17,241 nucleotides of DNA from DATKKX01 sp035542775 (GCA_035542775.1 DATKKX010000068.1:1-17241), one strand, 5' to 3'. Shown: positions 1 through 8,236, numbered from the stretch's first letter. The notes: generated by a model not told the origin, from the sequence alone. Numbers and translations are program-made.

Positions 1-1
1 C

Positions 2-628
2 AAGGAGTTCCGCCTCGCGGCGAACCTCGTCGAGGCGACGCAGGACACCCAACCCTTCGTGCTCTACTCCTCGGTGCTGAAGAGCCTGGCGATCAAGCTG
101 TCGAAGGTTTGCAATGATCTGCGCCTGCTCTCGTCCGGGCCCCGCGCCGGTCTGAACGAGATCAACCTGCCGCCGAAACAGCCCGGCTCCACCATCATGC
201 CGGGCAAAGTCAACCCTGTCATCCCGGAGGTCGTGAACCAGGCGTGTTATCGCGTAATCGGCAACGATCTGACGGTGACCCTCGCGGCCGAGGCCGGCCA
301 GTTGCAACTGAATGTCATGGAGCCGGTCATCGCCGCGTGCATTCTGGACTCGCAGACGCTGTTCATGAACTCCGCTCGGACGCTGCGCGAGCACTGCGTC
401 GTTGGCATCACCGCGAACGCGGACGTCTGCCGGTATCACGTCGAGCATAGCATCGGGCTTGTCACCGCCCTTAACCCGGTAATCGGCTATGACACCGCGA
501 CCGAACTCGCCGCCGAGGCGCTCCGGACCGGGCGCGGCATTGTCGAGTTGGTGCGTGAGAAAGGGCTTCTCACGGAGGAGCAGATCGCTGAAGTATTGGA
601 TCCGGCCAAAATGACCGGCGGCGCCTAG
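2..628 (+). CDS. aspA: Aspartate ammonia-lyase, C-terminal part (5' end outside window)
   Basis: Aspartate ammonia-lyase converts L-aspartate to fumarate and ammonia in the cytoplasm and belongs to the fumarase/aspartase superfamily. The reading frame is open from base 2, so the start lies upstream; 208 residues remain of a protein usually near 470. The superfamily signature is visible as GSTIMPGKVNPVIPE at about residues 62-76 of the fragment (bases 185-229). It is followed by VVNQ and VIGND. The PVIPEVVNQ continuation and the later QLQLNVMEPVI are typical of aspartase rather than class II fumarase, which has PTQCEALT at the same place. The protein ends at a TAG at 626-628 with a normal-looking C-terminal helical tail. 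No terminator hairpin with a T-run follows. Nothing ties it functionally to the glycoside hydrolases downstream. It is probably the end of an unrelated unit. Certain to superfamily, very likely AspA. Confidence 0.94.
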   Translation, partial: KEFRLAANLVEATQDTQPFVLYSSVLKSLAIKLSKVCNDLRLLSSGPRAGLNEINLPPKQPGSTIMPGKVNPVIPEVVNQACYRVIGNDLTVTLAAEAGQLQLNVMEPVIAACILDSQTLFMNSARTLREHCVVGITANADVCRYHVEHSIGLVTALNPVIGYDTATELAAEALRTGRGIVELVREKGLLTEEQIAEVLDPAKMTGGA

Positions 629-970
629 CCCGCCGAAAGACGCCGTTCGCATGAGCATCACACGTAAAGGGCGGGCGCACGGGGTCCTGGAACGGGGTTC
701 GTCGTACTGGCGGCTATTCTCTTCGGAGCAAGCACGGACCGAGAGCATCGATCTGGTCGTGATCGCCAGGCTCGGCTTGGCAGGAGGGCGGCGCGAGCGC
801 CCGCTCTCGATTGCGGTGATTGCTTCCCAGCAGGCGATCACAGCCGGCCCGATTTCCGCGGCGACAGGCGAACACGAAGACCGGCGTCATGAAGCGCACC
901 TGCGATCACAGGGATGCCCTCCCAATCCGCTACGCGACAGTATTTGTCGGAACGTCGCCTTGAAGAGCAG

Positions 971-983
971 GTATCGGCGATAC
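971..983. promoter_or_regulatory. 13-bp dyad near the candidate operator
   Basis: GTATCGGCGATAC is a perfect inverted repeat of 6-bp arms around a single G. It lies 18 bp upstream of the 14-bp palindrome at 1002-1015. The centres are about 31 bp apart (977 and 1008.5), close to three helical turns, which would suit two sites on one DNA face. The sequences of the two dyads differ, so a shared protein is not implied. It may be chance. Confidence 0.25.
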
Positions 984-1001
984 GGCGAAGCAGAAATAGA
1001 A

Positions 1002-1015
1002 TGGTAGTACTACCA
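1002..1015. promoter_or_regulatory. Perfect 14-bp palindrome, candidate operator
   Basis: TGGTAGTACTACCA is its own reverse complement. A possible -10 element, TAGAAT (997-1002), abuts its left edge, so a bound protein could overlap a transcription start. A TGGT...ACCA dyad resembles operators of GntR-type repressors, which often control sugar and sugar-acid genes. That assignment is inference, since no regulator gene is in the window. The distance to the start at 1344 is over 300 bases, so control of that gene would require a long leader. Confidence 0.4.
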
Positions 1016-1343
1016 CAAAATGCGTCAAAACGCTCCGAAACATGACGATCTGCGAACACTGGGAAAAACACTAACCTGCTGTGGACACAGGCGTTGAGAC
1101 CCAGTCGCGCGGGCTCGGCATTCGCTTCTCAACTTGGACGTGGCTAGTTCTAATCCCATCGCCCGGTGTTTCACATTCTGCCGACGGCAAATAGATTACG
1201 GAACCGTGTCTCAAAAGCATAGTGCGACGCCGCACATTGAACCCGCCTTGGGCGTTCGCTCCACCGTGCGCACGGCCGGGCACAGGTGTAGCAACATCCC
1301 CCCGCGCAGTAGCAACTGCTGGGAAGAACGGAGGCTAAGGCCT

Positions 1344-3656
1344 ATGAAGACTCCTAACCTCTATCTTGTCGTGGCAGGGTTGATGCTCTCGGTCAGTCCC
1401 GGAATCGGCTTCGCCCAGTTCCCCGAGCCGGCGTCGAAGTCCGGCGACGGGCGGACCGTCGGAAGGGTGTTCGATGGCTACGAGCTCCAACGATTCTCGC
1501 TTACCCCCGGCGATGCAGATCTCTCCAGACGATGCCGGCCCGCGACCTACTTCGATGCCGTGGGCAACCGGTCGTACATCTGCGGTACGGAAGATGGTCC
1601 CTACGAGGCCTGGATCTGGCCGCTGCAAGTGCTGGTAGGCGGCAGCCTGTCCTTTCGGCCGGCCGACAAGCTGGACTTCTTTGAGCTGCACCGCTACGCC
1701 CACACCATCGAATCGGCACCCGACCACACAACTATCCGCTACTTACAGGCCGAGATCGCCGTAAACGCGACATTTGTCACGCCGGACGATGAACCTGTGA
1801 TCCTCATCCTCCTCGCCGTCAACATCGACAAGCCCGGGACCCTGGCTTTCTCTTTCACCCCACGGCTCGCGCCGCAGTGGCCTGCTTCCCTGGGCGGCGT
1901 CGCTGCCCAGTGGGATGGTGATCTCCGCGCATTTCGCATTTCCGAGCCGTCCGCGCGTTTCGCCGCAATCGTCGGATCGCCCCATGCCGTCCGGGGAAGC
2001 CAGGGAATCCAGTATCTGCTGCCCAACGCGCCGATGCGTCTGGAGATAGACGTCGATCCCGACCAGTGTCGCAAGGCGTTCATTCCTCTCGTCTTCACCG
2101 CGGCCGACGGTGCCGCCGCGCCGCAGCGGGCTGCAAGCGATTACCAGCGCGTGGTGCAGGGAGCTCGCGGTATTGTCGAGCGGCATCATGCCTCCTGGCG
2201 AGAAAAGCTGACGGAGATGACCCGCATCACGACGCCCGACAAGCAACTCGATCAGGCGTTCCTCCGCAACGCGGTGTCGTTGAGCCAGTCCCTGGTCCGC
2301 TCAGAAGCGCTCGGTGACGGCCTGGTCGCCGGCTATGGGCCGGCAGGGCCGACCTCCCAGCGCCCGGGATTTGCCTGGTTCTTCACCGGCGACGTGTCAC
2401 TCAACGCTCCGGCCTATCTGGCGGCCGGTCTCCACAACCATCTTGCAGTCGGCCTGCGATTTGCCGCCCGGCACCAGCGCACGGACGGCAAGATCCCCCA
2501 CGAGGTCGTGCTCTCGGCGCACCTGTGCGATTGGTTCAAGGCCTACCCGTTTGCATATATCCACGGCGACACAACCGGCCTGTGGATCCATGCCTGCCGT
2601 TCGTACGTCGATGCGACGGGCGATCGGGCGTTCCTCGATGAGATCTGGCCCGCCATGCTCAAGGGCTACCGCTGGATACTGGCCCAGGACGAGGACGGCG
2701 ACGGTCTACCGGACAACACTCGGGCCGGAATGGGCGCATCGGAGATCGGCGTTCTGCTGAACGATCTTCGGACGGACATACTTCTGGCCTCGGTGTCGGC
2801 GGCCGCCTTCCGGGACGTCGCAGAGTTGGCCGCACGAAGGAATGAGAACGCCCTCGCCGACGAAGCACGTGGCCACGCCGAGCGAGCGGCGAAGCGGATT
2901 GCCGACGGATTCTGGGATCCGCAGGCCAAGATCCTTGCCCATTGCCTCCGTACCGACGGAACCCTCTCCCGCGAGCGGACTGCCTGGCCGGCTGTACCGA
3001 TCATGCTGGCTCTGGTGGACGGCGCCATCGCCGATCCTACGCTCGACTACATCGACTCAGACGCGATCACCACTCCGTGGGGCTGCCGCCTGCTTTCCCG
3101 AGAGTCGCCGCATTTTAATCCCATGGGCTACAACCAGGGCGCCGTCTGGCCGTTCATCACCGGGCTCGTCGCCTACGCGGATTTCGAGAGAGGTCGCGCC
3201 GACGCCGGATACGCCAAAGTCAGCAGCGTCGTTGAGCTCACCTTCGCCGAGGCCCTCGGGCGCGTGCCGGAACTGCTGTCAGGCACCCGGCAACGCTCCC
3301 TTGATGCGGCGGTACCGAATCAGATGTTCTCCGCGATGACCACCGTCGGCCCTGTGGTTCGCGGCATGCTGGGTCTGCGGCCGAGAGTCTTGGACAATAC
3401 CCTGGAATTAATGCCGTGCTTCCCGGCCGGCTGGGAGGAGGTCCGGGTCGAGAACTTCAAGTTCGGTGACACACGACTGCACCTCAAGATCCGCCGACGG
3501 CAGGAAACCTACGAGGTCGACTGTACCTACGAACCGCGAGATGGCGCCGAACCGCCGCGGATTGCACTCAGTCCCAGGAACGGCAAGGCCGGCCGGGTCA
3601 CGACGACGCCGGGTGCGCGTCAAAACGAACTTGAAGATAATGATCAGATACCCTGA
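1344..3656 (+). CDS. Secreted (alpha/alpha)6-barrel glycosidase, glycogen-debranching C-terminal-like
   Basis: The chosen ATG gives 770 residues. It is preceded by GGAGG (1330-1334) at a 9-base spacing and opens with a Sec signal peptide (MKTPN, hydrophobic core, cleavage after GFA about residue 24). The frame is open further upstream, but that part lacks a signal or start site. Residues about 40-260 look like a beta-rich N-terminal domain. Residues about 290-690 form a helical-barrel catalytic region with PGFAWFFTGD (341-350), GKIPHE (382-387), DEDGDGLPDNT (449-459), YNQGAVWP (596-603) and RVPELLSG (640-647). A short beta tail follows. The PELxxG and YNQGxVWP patterns recall the amylo-alpha-1,6-glucosidase/GDE C-terminal family (clan GH-G/GH-L type folds). 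Debranching enzymes are normally cytoplasmic, so export suggests a different, extracellular oligosaccharide substrate. Fold fairly sure; exact GH family and substrate unknown. Confidence 0.75.
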   Translation: MKTPNLYLVVAGLMLSVSPGIGFAQFPEPASKSGDGRTVGRVFDGYELQRFSLTPGDADLSRRCRPATYFDAVGNRSYICGTEDGPYEAWIWPLQVLVGGSLSFRPADKLDFFELHRYAHTIESAPDHTTIRYLQAEIAVNATFVTPDDEPVILILLAVNIDKPGTLAFSFTPRLAPQWPASLGGVAAQWDGDLRAFRISEPSARFAAIVGSPHAVRGSQGIQYLLPNAPMRLEIDVDPDQCRKAFIPLVFTAADGAAAPQRAASDYQRVVQGARGIVERHHASWREKLTEMTRITTPDKQLDQAFLRNAVSLSQSLVRSEALGDGLVAGYGPAGPTSQRPGFAWFFTGDVSLNAPAYLAAGLHNHLAVGLRFAARHQRTDGKIPHEVVLSAHLCDWFKAYPFAYIHGDTTGLWIHACRSYVDATGDRAFLDEIWPAMLKGYRWILAQDEDGDGLPDNTRAGMGASEIGVLLNDLRTDILLASVSAAAFRDVAELAARRNENALADEARGHAERAAKRIADGFWDPQAKILAHCLRTDGTLSRERTAWPAVPIMLALVDGAIADPTLDYIDSDAITTPWGCRLLSRESPHFNPMGYNQGAVWPFITGLVAYADFERGRADAGYAKVSSVVELTFAEALGRVPELLSGTRQRSLDAAVPNQMFSAMTTVGPVVRGMLGLRPRVLDNTLELMPCFPAGWEEVRVENFKFGDTRLHLKIRRRQETYEVDCTYEPRDGAEPPRIALSPRNGKAGRVTTTPGARQNELEDNDQIP

Positions 3657-3889
3657 TTCCAGACCAGGTTAAGATCGGCACACGCTCGACCTGACCATGA
3701 CCAATAGCATTACGCGCGGACACCGACTCAGGCCGCGAGATCGGGACTGGGTTTGCATACGACCCTCCGCCGAAAGCGAATCTGAACCGCCCCCGCGCAG
3801 CATTCGCGGTGCCCTTTGCGGTATGATGGAGCGCAGTGGCACCCACGCGCACAACCCACGCAAGTCCGAAGCCGGACAGGAGTCTGCTG

Positions 3890-6229
3890 ATGTCTCGCCG
3901 CTTCAGTGATCGATCGTTGCACCTGGTGTGGCGAACGGCAGCGGTTGGTCTGGCAGCCGCGGTGTGCTTTTCGACGCCTGCCGAGCTGTTCGCGCAAGCG
4001 TATCCGGTGCGCAAGAGCGCCAACAGCCGATACCTTGTCGACCAGTTGAATCGTCCCTTTCTCATCACCGGCGATGCCCCGCAATCGCTGATGGTCAATC
4101 TCTCGACCAGCGAGGCGGAGATGTATTTCGCGAACCGCGCCTCACATGGGTTCAACGCCGTGTGGATCAACCTGCTCTGCTCCACGTACACAGCCGGCCG
4201 TGAGGATGCCGGAACCTACGACGGCATCATTCCGTTCACGAGCTACCTGCCGGGCCACGCCGGCGACCCGCTGTATTACGACCTGGCCACGCCCAATCCC
4301 GCGTACTTCGCCCGGTGCGATCAGATGCTCGCCCTCGCCGCCAACCACGGACTCGTGGTATTGCTCGATCCAATCGAGACCGGGTCATTCCTGCCGGCCT
4401 TCGGAGGCGGTGATGCGATCATGCCGCACAATGGCGCCGCCGCCTGCCGGGACTATGGCCGGTACCTCGGCAACCGATACCGGGATGTTCCCAACATCAT
4501 CTGGATGAGCGGCAACGACTATCAGGTGTGGAGTGACGGCATCAGCGATTCGTTCGTGACGGCGGTGGCCCTGGGAATTCAGGAGAACGATCCAAACCAC
4601 ATTCACACGGTCGAGCTCAATTATCTTTCCAGCGGCTCGCTGGATGATCAGAACTGGGCGTCGATCATCCAGCTCAATGCGTCCTATACCTATTTCCCGA
4701 CGTACGCGCAGGTGTTGAACGACTATAACCGCCCCAATTTCCAGCCGGTGTTCATGGTCGAGGCCAACTACGAGTTTGAGCATTTGCAGGGCACGGTGGA
4801 TACGACGCCGTTGAATCTGCGGAAGCAGGAATACTGGAGCATCCTGAGCGGCGCTACCGGGCAGCTCTACGGGAATCACTACACATGGACTTTTACCGGC
4901 GGCTGGGAAAGTCACCTGGACACGCCCGGGGCGATCCAGATGGCATACCTCAAGGCCCTGTTCGAGCCGCGCGCCTGGTGCAACTTGATCCCGGACCAGG
5001 ACCATACCCTGGTCACGGCCGGCAATGGCACGTTTTCGAGCAGCGGATATGTCGAGGACAATAGTTACTTGACGGCCGCTCGCACGGCTGACGGCACACT
5101 GGCCATGGCGTACATGCCGACCATCCGCGACATCACAGTTAACCTCGCGGAAATGAGTGCGCCGGTTACAGCCCGCTGGTATGACCCGACGAACGGCTTG
5201 TTTGCGCCGATCGCCGGCTCTCCCTTTCCGAATTCCGGCTCGCATGTTTTCTCCCCGCCGGGCAACAATGGGGATGGCGACGGAGACTGGCTGCTGGTCC
5301 TCGAAACACTGACGGGCGACACCGATTGCGACGGCTTGGTCAGCATCTCGGACATACCCGCCTTCGTCCTCGCGCTGGTCAACCCCTCCGCCTACGTCGC
5401 CGCGTACCCCGGCTGTGACCCGACCCACGCCGACATCAATCACGACGGCCAGATCGATGGTCGCGATATTCAGGGCTTTTGCATATTGGTGACCGGTTCG
5501 TCTGCGAACCTCCCGCCGATCCCCATCGTCAGTGCCAATCCCACGGAAGGCGTGGTGCCCCTGACGGTGGATTTCTCCAGCGCCGGGTCCTCGGACCCCG
5601 AGGGCCAGTCCCTCACGTACCTCTGGATGTTCGGCGACAGCGCGACATCGACGGAGGTTAATCCGGTTCACACCTATTCTCTGGACGGGCAGTATCTGGC
5701 GCGGCTGACGGTCTCCGATGGCGTGAATTTCGCCACATCGGCTTCGCTCCTCATCAGCGCCATGCTGGCCCCGGGGACAATTAGAATCGGCGAGACGACC
5801 GTGTTCAGTGGCAATGACAGCGGCAACGGTAACCTGCTTGTCGTGCAGGACGCGACGCTGTCGCAAACCGCGACCATTCAGAGCCTTTCGTTTTACGTGA
5901 ACGCAGCAAGCGGTAATCTGCGACTTGGCATCTACGACGCGAGCGGTCCCGGTGGCGGACCGGGCGGACTCCGGGCGCAGACGAACGCATTTGCTCCCGT
6001 CGTCGGGTGGAACACCGGGAACGTTGTCACGCCCGTGTCCCTGCCGCCGGCCAATTACTGGCTTGCCTATCTGCCAAGCAGCAGTGACTTGAACTTCGCG
6101 GCGAACTACAGCATCGGCTCATACAAATATGCTACGTTCGCATTTGGCCCGATGCCCTCGACGTTCCCGGCAATCGCAGGTCAGGGAACGACCCATTGGT
6201 CTCTCTACGCGACGCTCACGCTTCCCTAG
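3890..6229 (+). CDS. Secreted DUF4038/apiosidase-like protein with dockerin-like, PKD and C-terminal beta domains
   Basis: ATG at 3890 follows AGGAG (3878-3882) at 7 bases and gives 779 residues; an in-frame ATG at 3836 would put 18 residues before the signal peptide. The signal runs to about LFA (35). Residues about 39-375 match the DUF4038 apiosidase-like TIM barrel: RYLVDQLNRPFLITGDAPQS at the start, a strand-4 motif NIIWMSGND ending at D210, and a strand-7 VEANYE with E291. These are candidate catalytic acids, by family analogy to GH140. Residues about 378-472 fit the putative collagen-binding domain that usually follows DUF4038 (RWYDPTNG). Two EF-hand-like loops (D477/D479/D481/D488 and D515/N517/D519/D526) form a dockerin-like module of planctomycete style. 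A PKD domain spans about 540-625 (GDSATSTEVNPVHTY). The last 150 residues are a beta-rich domain I cannot name. Probably a cell-surface or secreted glycan hydrolase. Confidence 0.88.
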   Translation: MSRRFSDRSLHLVWRTAAVGLAAAVCFSTPAELFAQAYPVRKSANSRYLVDQLNRPFLITGDAPQSLMVNLSTSEAEMYFANRASHGFNAVWINLLCSTYTAGREDAGTYDGIIPFTSYLPGHAGDPLYYDLATPNPAYFARCDQMLALAANHGLVVLLDPIETGSFLPAFGGGDAIMPHNGAAACRDYGRYLGNRYRDVPNIIWMSGNDYQVWSDGISDSFVTAVALGIQENDPNHIHTVELNYLSSGSLDDQNWASIIQLNASYTYFPTYAQVLNDYNRPNFQPVFMVEANYEFEHLQGTVDTTPLNLRKQEYWSILSGATGQLYGNHYTWTFTGGWESHLDTPGAIQMAYLKALFEPRAWCNLIPDQDHTLVTAGNGTFSSSGYVEDNSYLTAARTADGTLAMAYMPTIRDITVNLAEMSAPVTARWYDPTNGLFAPIAGSPFPNSGSHVFSPPGNNGDGDGDWLLVLETLTGDTDCDGLVSISDIPAFVLALVNPSAYVAAYPGCDPTHADINHDGQIDGRDIQGFCILVTGSSANLPPIPIVSANPTEGVVPLTVDFSSAGSSDPEGQSLTYLWMFGDSATSTEVNPVHTYSLDGQYLARLTVSDGVNFATSASLLISAMLAPGTIRIGETTVFSGNDSGNGNLLVVQDATLSQTATIQSLSFYVNAASGNLRLGIYDASGPGGGPGGLRAQTNAFAPVVGWNTGNVVTPVSLPPANYWLAYLPSSSDLNFAANYSIGSYKYATFAFGPMPSTFPAIAGQGTTHWSLYATLTLP

Positions 6230-6277
6230 CCGCTACTGCCCATCTGTGTGGCGGTAAAGTGGCCGACCTGGGTAACG

Positions 6278-6307
6278 CCGTTTCGGTTAGCGAGCAGGAG
6301 GAAACGG
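6278..6307. terminator. Weak hairpin between convergent genes
   Basis: CCGTTTC (6278-6284) pairs with GAAACGG (6301-6307) across a 16-base loop, between the DUF4038 gene and the convergent corrinoid-protein gene. There is no T-run on either strand, so it is not a classical intrinsic terminator. Position is the main argument, and it may be chance. Confidence 0.2.
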
Positions 6308-6354
6308 TGCCAAGCAGCAGCGCCGGGATTCCCGTGAACGGCCCACACGTAGGG

Positions 6355-6996
6355 TTACCGTTGCCGGGATATGCACAGTCGCTTGGCTACGTCGGCGCCG
6401 GTAGCCGCGTCGCGGCCGTAGCCGTCGGCTCCGATCTCGTTGGCATATTCCTGCGTCACCGGCGCGCCGCCGATGATGATGTGCGGAGGCGGGTCGAGCG
6501 ACCGCCGGATCTGACTTACGATCTTCTCCATTTCCGGCATGGTCGTGGTAAGAAGCGCGCTCATGGCCACAATCTGGGCCGGTTTCCGGCGACATGCCTC
6601 GATGAATTTCTCCGGCGAAACGTCCACACCGAGATCCTCGACCTCGAAACCGGCGCTCTCCAACATGGTGGCGACTAGGTTCTTGCCGATGTCGTGCAGA
6701 TCACCGCGAACGGTGCCTATGACCGCGCGGGCCTCCGCATGGACACCCTGGGACAGCAGTGCCGGCCGGAGGACGTCCATGGCCGCCTTCATCGCTTCAG
6801 CGGCGATCAACACTTCGGGCAGAAAGTACTCCCCCTCGCGGAATCGCTTGCCGACCTCCGTCATTCCGGCCAGGAGACCCTGATCCAGAATCTGCTTGGC
6901 CAGCCGCTTTTCGGCCAAGGCCTCTCGTACGCATTGCACGGCAGCTTGCTCGTCACCGTTGAGGACGGCATCAGCGATCTTCTCCAATGCGCTCAT
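6355..6996 (-). CDS. Corrinoid protein of a methyltransferase system (B12-binding)
   Basis: This protein carries a corrinoid cofactor that shuttles methyl groups between two methyltransferases in the cytoplasm (MtaC/MtbC/MttC type). It has the usual two parts: a helical cap of about residues 1-90 (GLLAGMTEVGKRFREGEYFLPE) and a Rossmann-like B12-binding domain. The latter has the DxHxxG motif as DLHDIG (residues 99-104), SAL (146-148) and IIIGGAPV (174-181). Two adjacent ATGs occur, at 6999 and 6996. The GGGAG on the minus strand sits only 3 bases before the first and 6 before the second, so I chose 6996 (213 residues). Length and motifs are complete. It is transcribed divergently from a Uro-D family methyltransferase, its natural partner class. 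No substrate-specific MtaB/MtbB/MttB protein and no ATP-dependent corrinoid activase is in the window, so the methyl donor is unknown. Confidence 0.94.
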   Translation of the reverse strand: MSALEKIADAVLNGDEQAAVQCVREALAEKRLAKQILDQGLLAGMTEVGKRFREGEYFLPEVLIAAEAMKAAMDVLRPALLSQGVHAEARAVIGTVRGDLHDIGKNLVATMLESAGFEVEDLGVDVSPEKFIEACRRKPAQIVAMSALLTTTMPEMEKIVSQIRRSLDPPPHIIIGGAPVTQEYANEIGADGYGRDAATGADVAKRLCISRQR

Positions 6997-7059
6997 CATG
7001 GTCTCCCGATCGCCGTCTGAGGGACAACGGCGGCGTCATCCCGGCCGGCGACGGCTCGG

Positions 7060-7088
7060 ATTGTACGCCGTTGTCGCGCAGTCTCCAA
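7060..7088 (-). promoter_or_regulatory. Candidate promoter of the corrinoid-protein gene
   Basis: On the minus strand TTGGAG (7088-7083) and TACAAT (7065-7060) are separated by 17 bp. The -10 matches TATAAT at five of six positions, while the -35 matches only its TTG. A start near 7053 would give a leader of about 57 bases. A 10-bp perfect inverted repeat, GACAACGGCG (7023-7032) with CGCCGTTGTC (7066-7075), has one arm in the spacer and the other downstream. It could therefore be an operator. No cobalamin-riboswitch B12 box was seen. Confidence 0.35.
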
Positions 7089-7190
7089 GCGGCCGGCGGC
7101 TGGCCGGGCCCATGAAGCCCCGATAAACTTGCGGCCACGTACGTCTCTAGCGGCAGCAAACGCCGCGCGAGGCGAAGTGGAGCTACGCCC

Positions 7191-8225
7191 ATGACCGGCA
7201 GAGAACGCGTGCGACGATGCCTGGAGTTCGACCACCCGGATCGCGTGCCGCGCGATCTGTGGGTTCTGCCGATTACCACCCGGGAGCAGGGGGCCGAGGC
7301 CGTCGAGGCGCTGCAGCGCCGCTGGCCGAACGATTTCGACAAGCCGGCCGTCGTGAACGAGAAAGCACTCGCCCTGGTCGAGGGTGATCGTTACGCCATC
7401 GGCCGGTATCGCGACGAGTGGGGCTGCGTCTTCGAGAACATCCACGGGGGGGTCATCGGGCAGGTCAAGCGGCCGATCCTCGACGACTGGTCCAAGCTCG
7501 ACCACCTTCGCGTGCCGGTCGAAGTGCTGGACATCGATGCCGAGGCGATCGATCGGGCGTGCGCGGCGTCGGACAAATTCATGCTGTCAGGTTGCTGCCC
7601 GCGGCCGTTCGAGCGGATGCAGTTCCTGCGGGGCACGGAAAACCTGTACCGCGATCTGGCCAGGGAGCCGCCGGAGCTTGGCGAGCTGCTGCGCCGCGTC
7701 CACGACCTGAATTGCAGAGAGATGGAAGTCTGGTCAAAGACGCGCGTTGACGCCATCAGCTTCATGGACGACTGGGGTTCACAGCAGAACCTGTTGATCG
7801 CCCCGGCGAAGTGGCGGCGCCTGTTCAAGCCGCTCTACGCCGACTACGCCCGGATCGCCCACGCGGCGGGCAAGAAGTTATTCATGCACTCTGACGGGCA
7901 CATCTTCGCCATCCTTGAAGATCTGATCGAGGTCGGCATAGATGCGATCAACAGTCAGCTCTTCTGCATGGACATCGAGGAGATCGGACGCCGCTTTGCC
8001 GGGCGAATCACCTTCTGGGGCGAGATCGACCGGCAGCACGTGTTGCCCAGCCCGGACCCGGACAGGGTGCGTGACGCGGTGCGGCGGGTCGTGGACAACT
8101 TGTACCGCCCTCAAGGTGGCGTGATCGCACAATTCGAGGTCGGCGCCGGCGCGCGGATTGAAAACGCGGACAGGATTTTCCAGGCGTGGCTTGACTTGAC
8201 CGCGGGGGCGAGCCCTGGCAAGTAG
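7191..8225 (+). CDS. Uroporphyrinogen-decarboxylase-fold methyltransferase (MtaA/MtbA-like family)
   Basis: This 344-residue protein belongs to the Uro-D superfamily, which includes heme-pathway HemE and cobamide:thiol methyltransferases MtaA/MtbA. The N-terminus (TGRERVRRCLEFDHPDRVPR) and the core FMHSDG (231-236), DLIEVGIDAINSQ, TFWGEIDRQ (274-282) and IAQFEVGAG (312-320) define a HemE-unlike subgroup frequent in planctomycetes. The MtaA zinc motif HxC is HxD here (H233, D235), and I see F315 near where I expect the third Cys ligand. Metal binding may thus differ, or another group may be the methyl acceptor. A TGGAG (7178-7182) lies 8 bases before the ATG. Its stop codon overlaps the Shine-Dalgarno of the rhamnosidase gene (11-base gap), so the two are probably co-translated. 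The divergent corrinoid protein supports a methyl-transfer role. Family sure, reaction inferred. Confidence 0.9.
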   Translation: MTGRERVRRCLEFDHPDRVPRDLWVLPITTREQGAEAVEALQRRWPNDFDKPAVVNEKALALVEGDRYAIGRYRDEWGCVFENIHGGVIGQVKRPILDDWSKLDHLRVPVEVLDIDAEAIDRACAASDKFMLSGCCPRPFERMQFLRGTENLYRDLAREPPELGELLRRVHDLNCREMEVWSKTRVDAISFMDDWGSQQNLLIAPAKWRRLFKPLYADYARIAHAAGKKLFMHSDGHIFAILEDLIEVGIDAINSQLFCMDIEEIGRRFAGRITFWGEIDRQHVLPSPDPDRVRDAVRRVVDNLYRPQGGVIAQFEVGAGARIENADRIFQAWLDLTAGASPGK

Positions 8226-8236
8226 GAGCGATTGCC

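Larger units (their letters stand above)
629..1343. other. 715-bp non-coding stretch with two palindromes
   Basis: I find no convincing gene here. An open frame at 651-1007 (+) has no Shine-Dalgarno sequence, no recognisable motif and mixed codon use. The frame of the next gene is open upstream to 1134, but that stretch has no start with a ribosome-binding site and no family similarity. The notable content is a 13-bp dyad at 971-983 and a perfect 14-bp palindrome at 1002-1015, set in locally AT-rich DNA (about 990-1035) that contrasts with the GC-rich surroundings. This suggests the regulatory region of the secreted enzyme starting at 1344. No tRNA or known riboswitch was recognised. Confidence 0.6.

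Noticed and set aside
651..1007. A 118-codon open frame after aspA
   Set aside because: No ribosome-binding site, no recognisable motif, arginine-rich low-information sequence, and it runs into the palindrome region. Long chance frames are common in GC-rich DNA.
1134..1343. 70-residue upstream extension of the secreted debranching-like enzyme
   Set aside because: It would bury the Sec signal peptide inside the protein. The ATG at 1344 has a proper GGAGG and directly begins the signal.
3657..3889. Promoter at TATGAT (3822-3827) for the DUF4038 gene
   Set aside because: The -10-like hexamer is good, but no recognisable -35 lies at 16-18 bp, so I did not list it as a feature.
4385..5866. Long minus-strand open frame (493 codons) opposite the DUF4038 gene
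   Set aside because: It is fully antisense to a gene with clear domains, has no family motif, and reflects the GC-rich codon pattern of the other strand.
7000..7190. Cobalamin riboswitch in the corrinoid/Uro-D intergenic region
   Set aside because: I looked for a B12-box-like GCCACTG and associated stems and found none. The region is also short.
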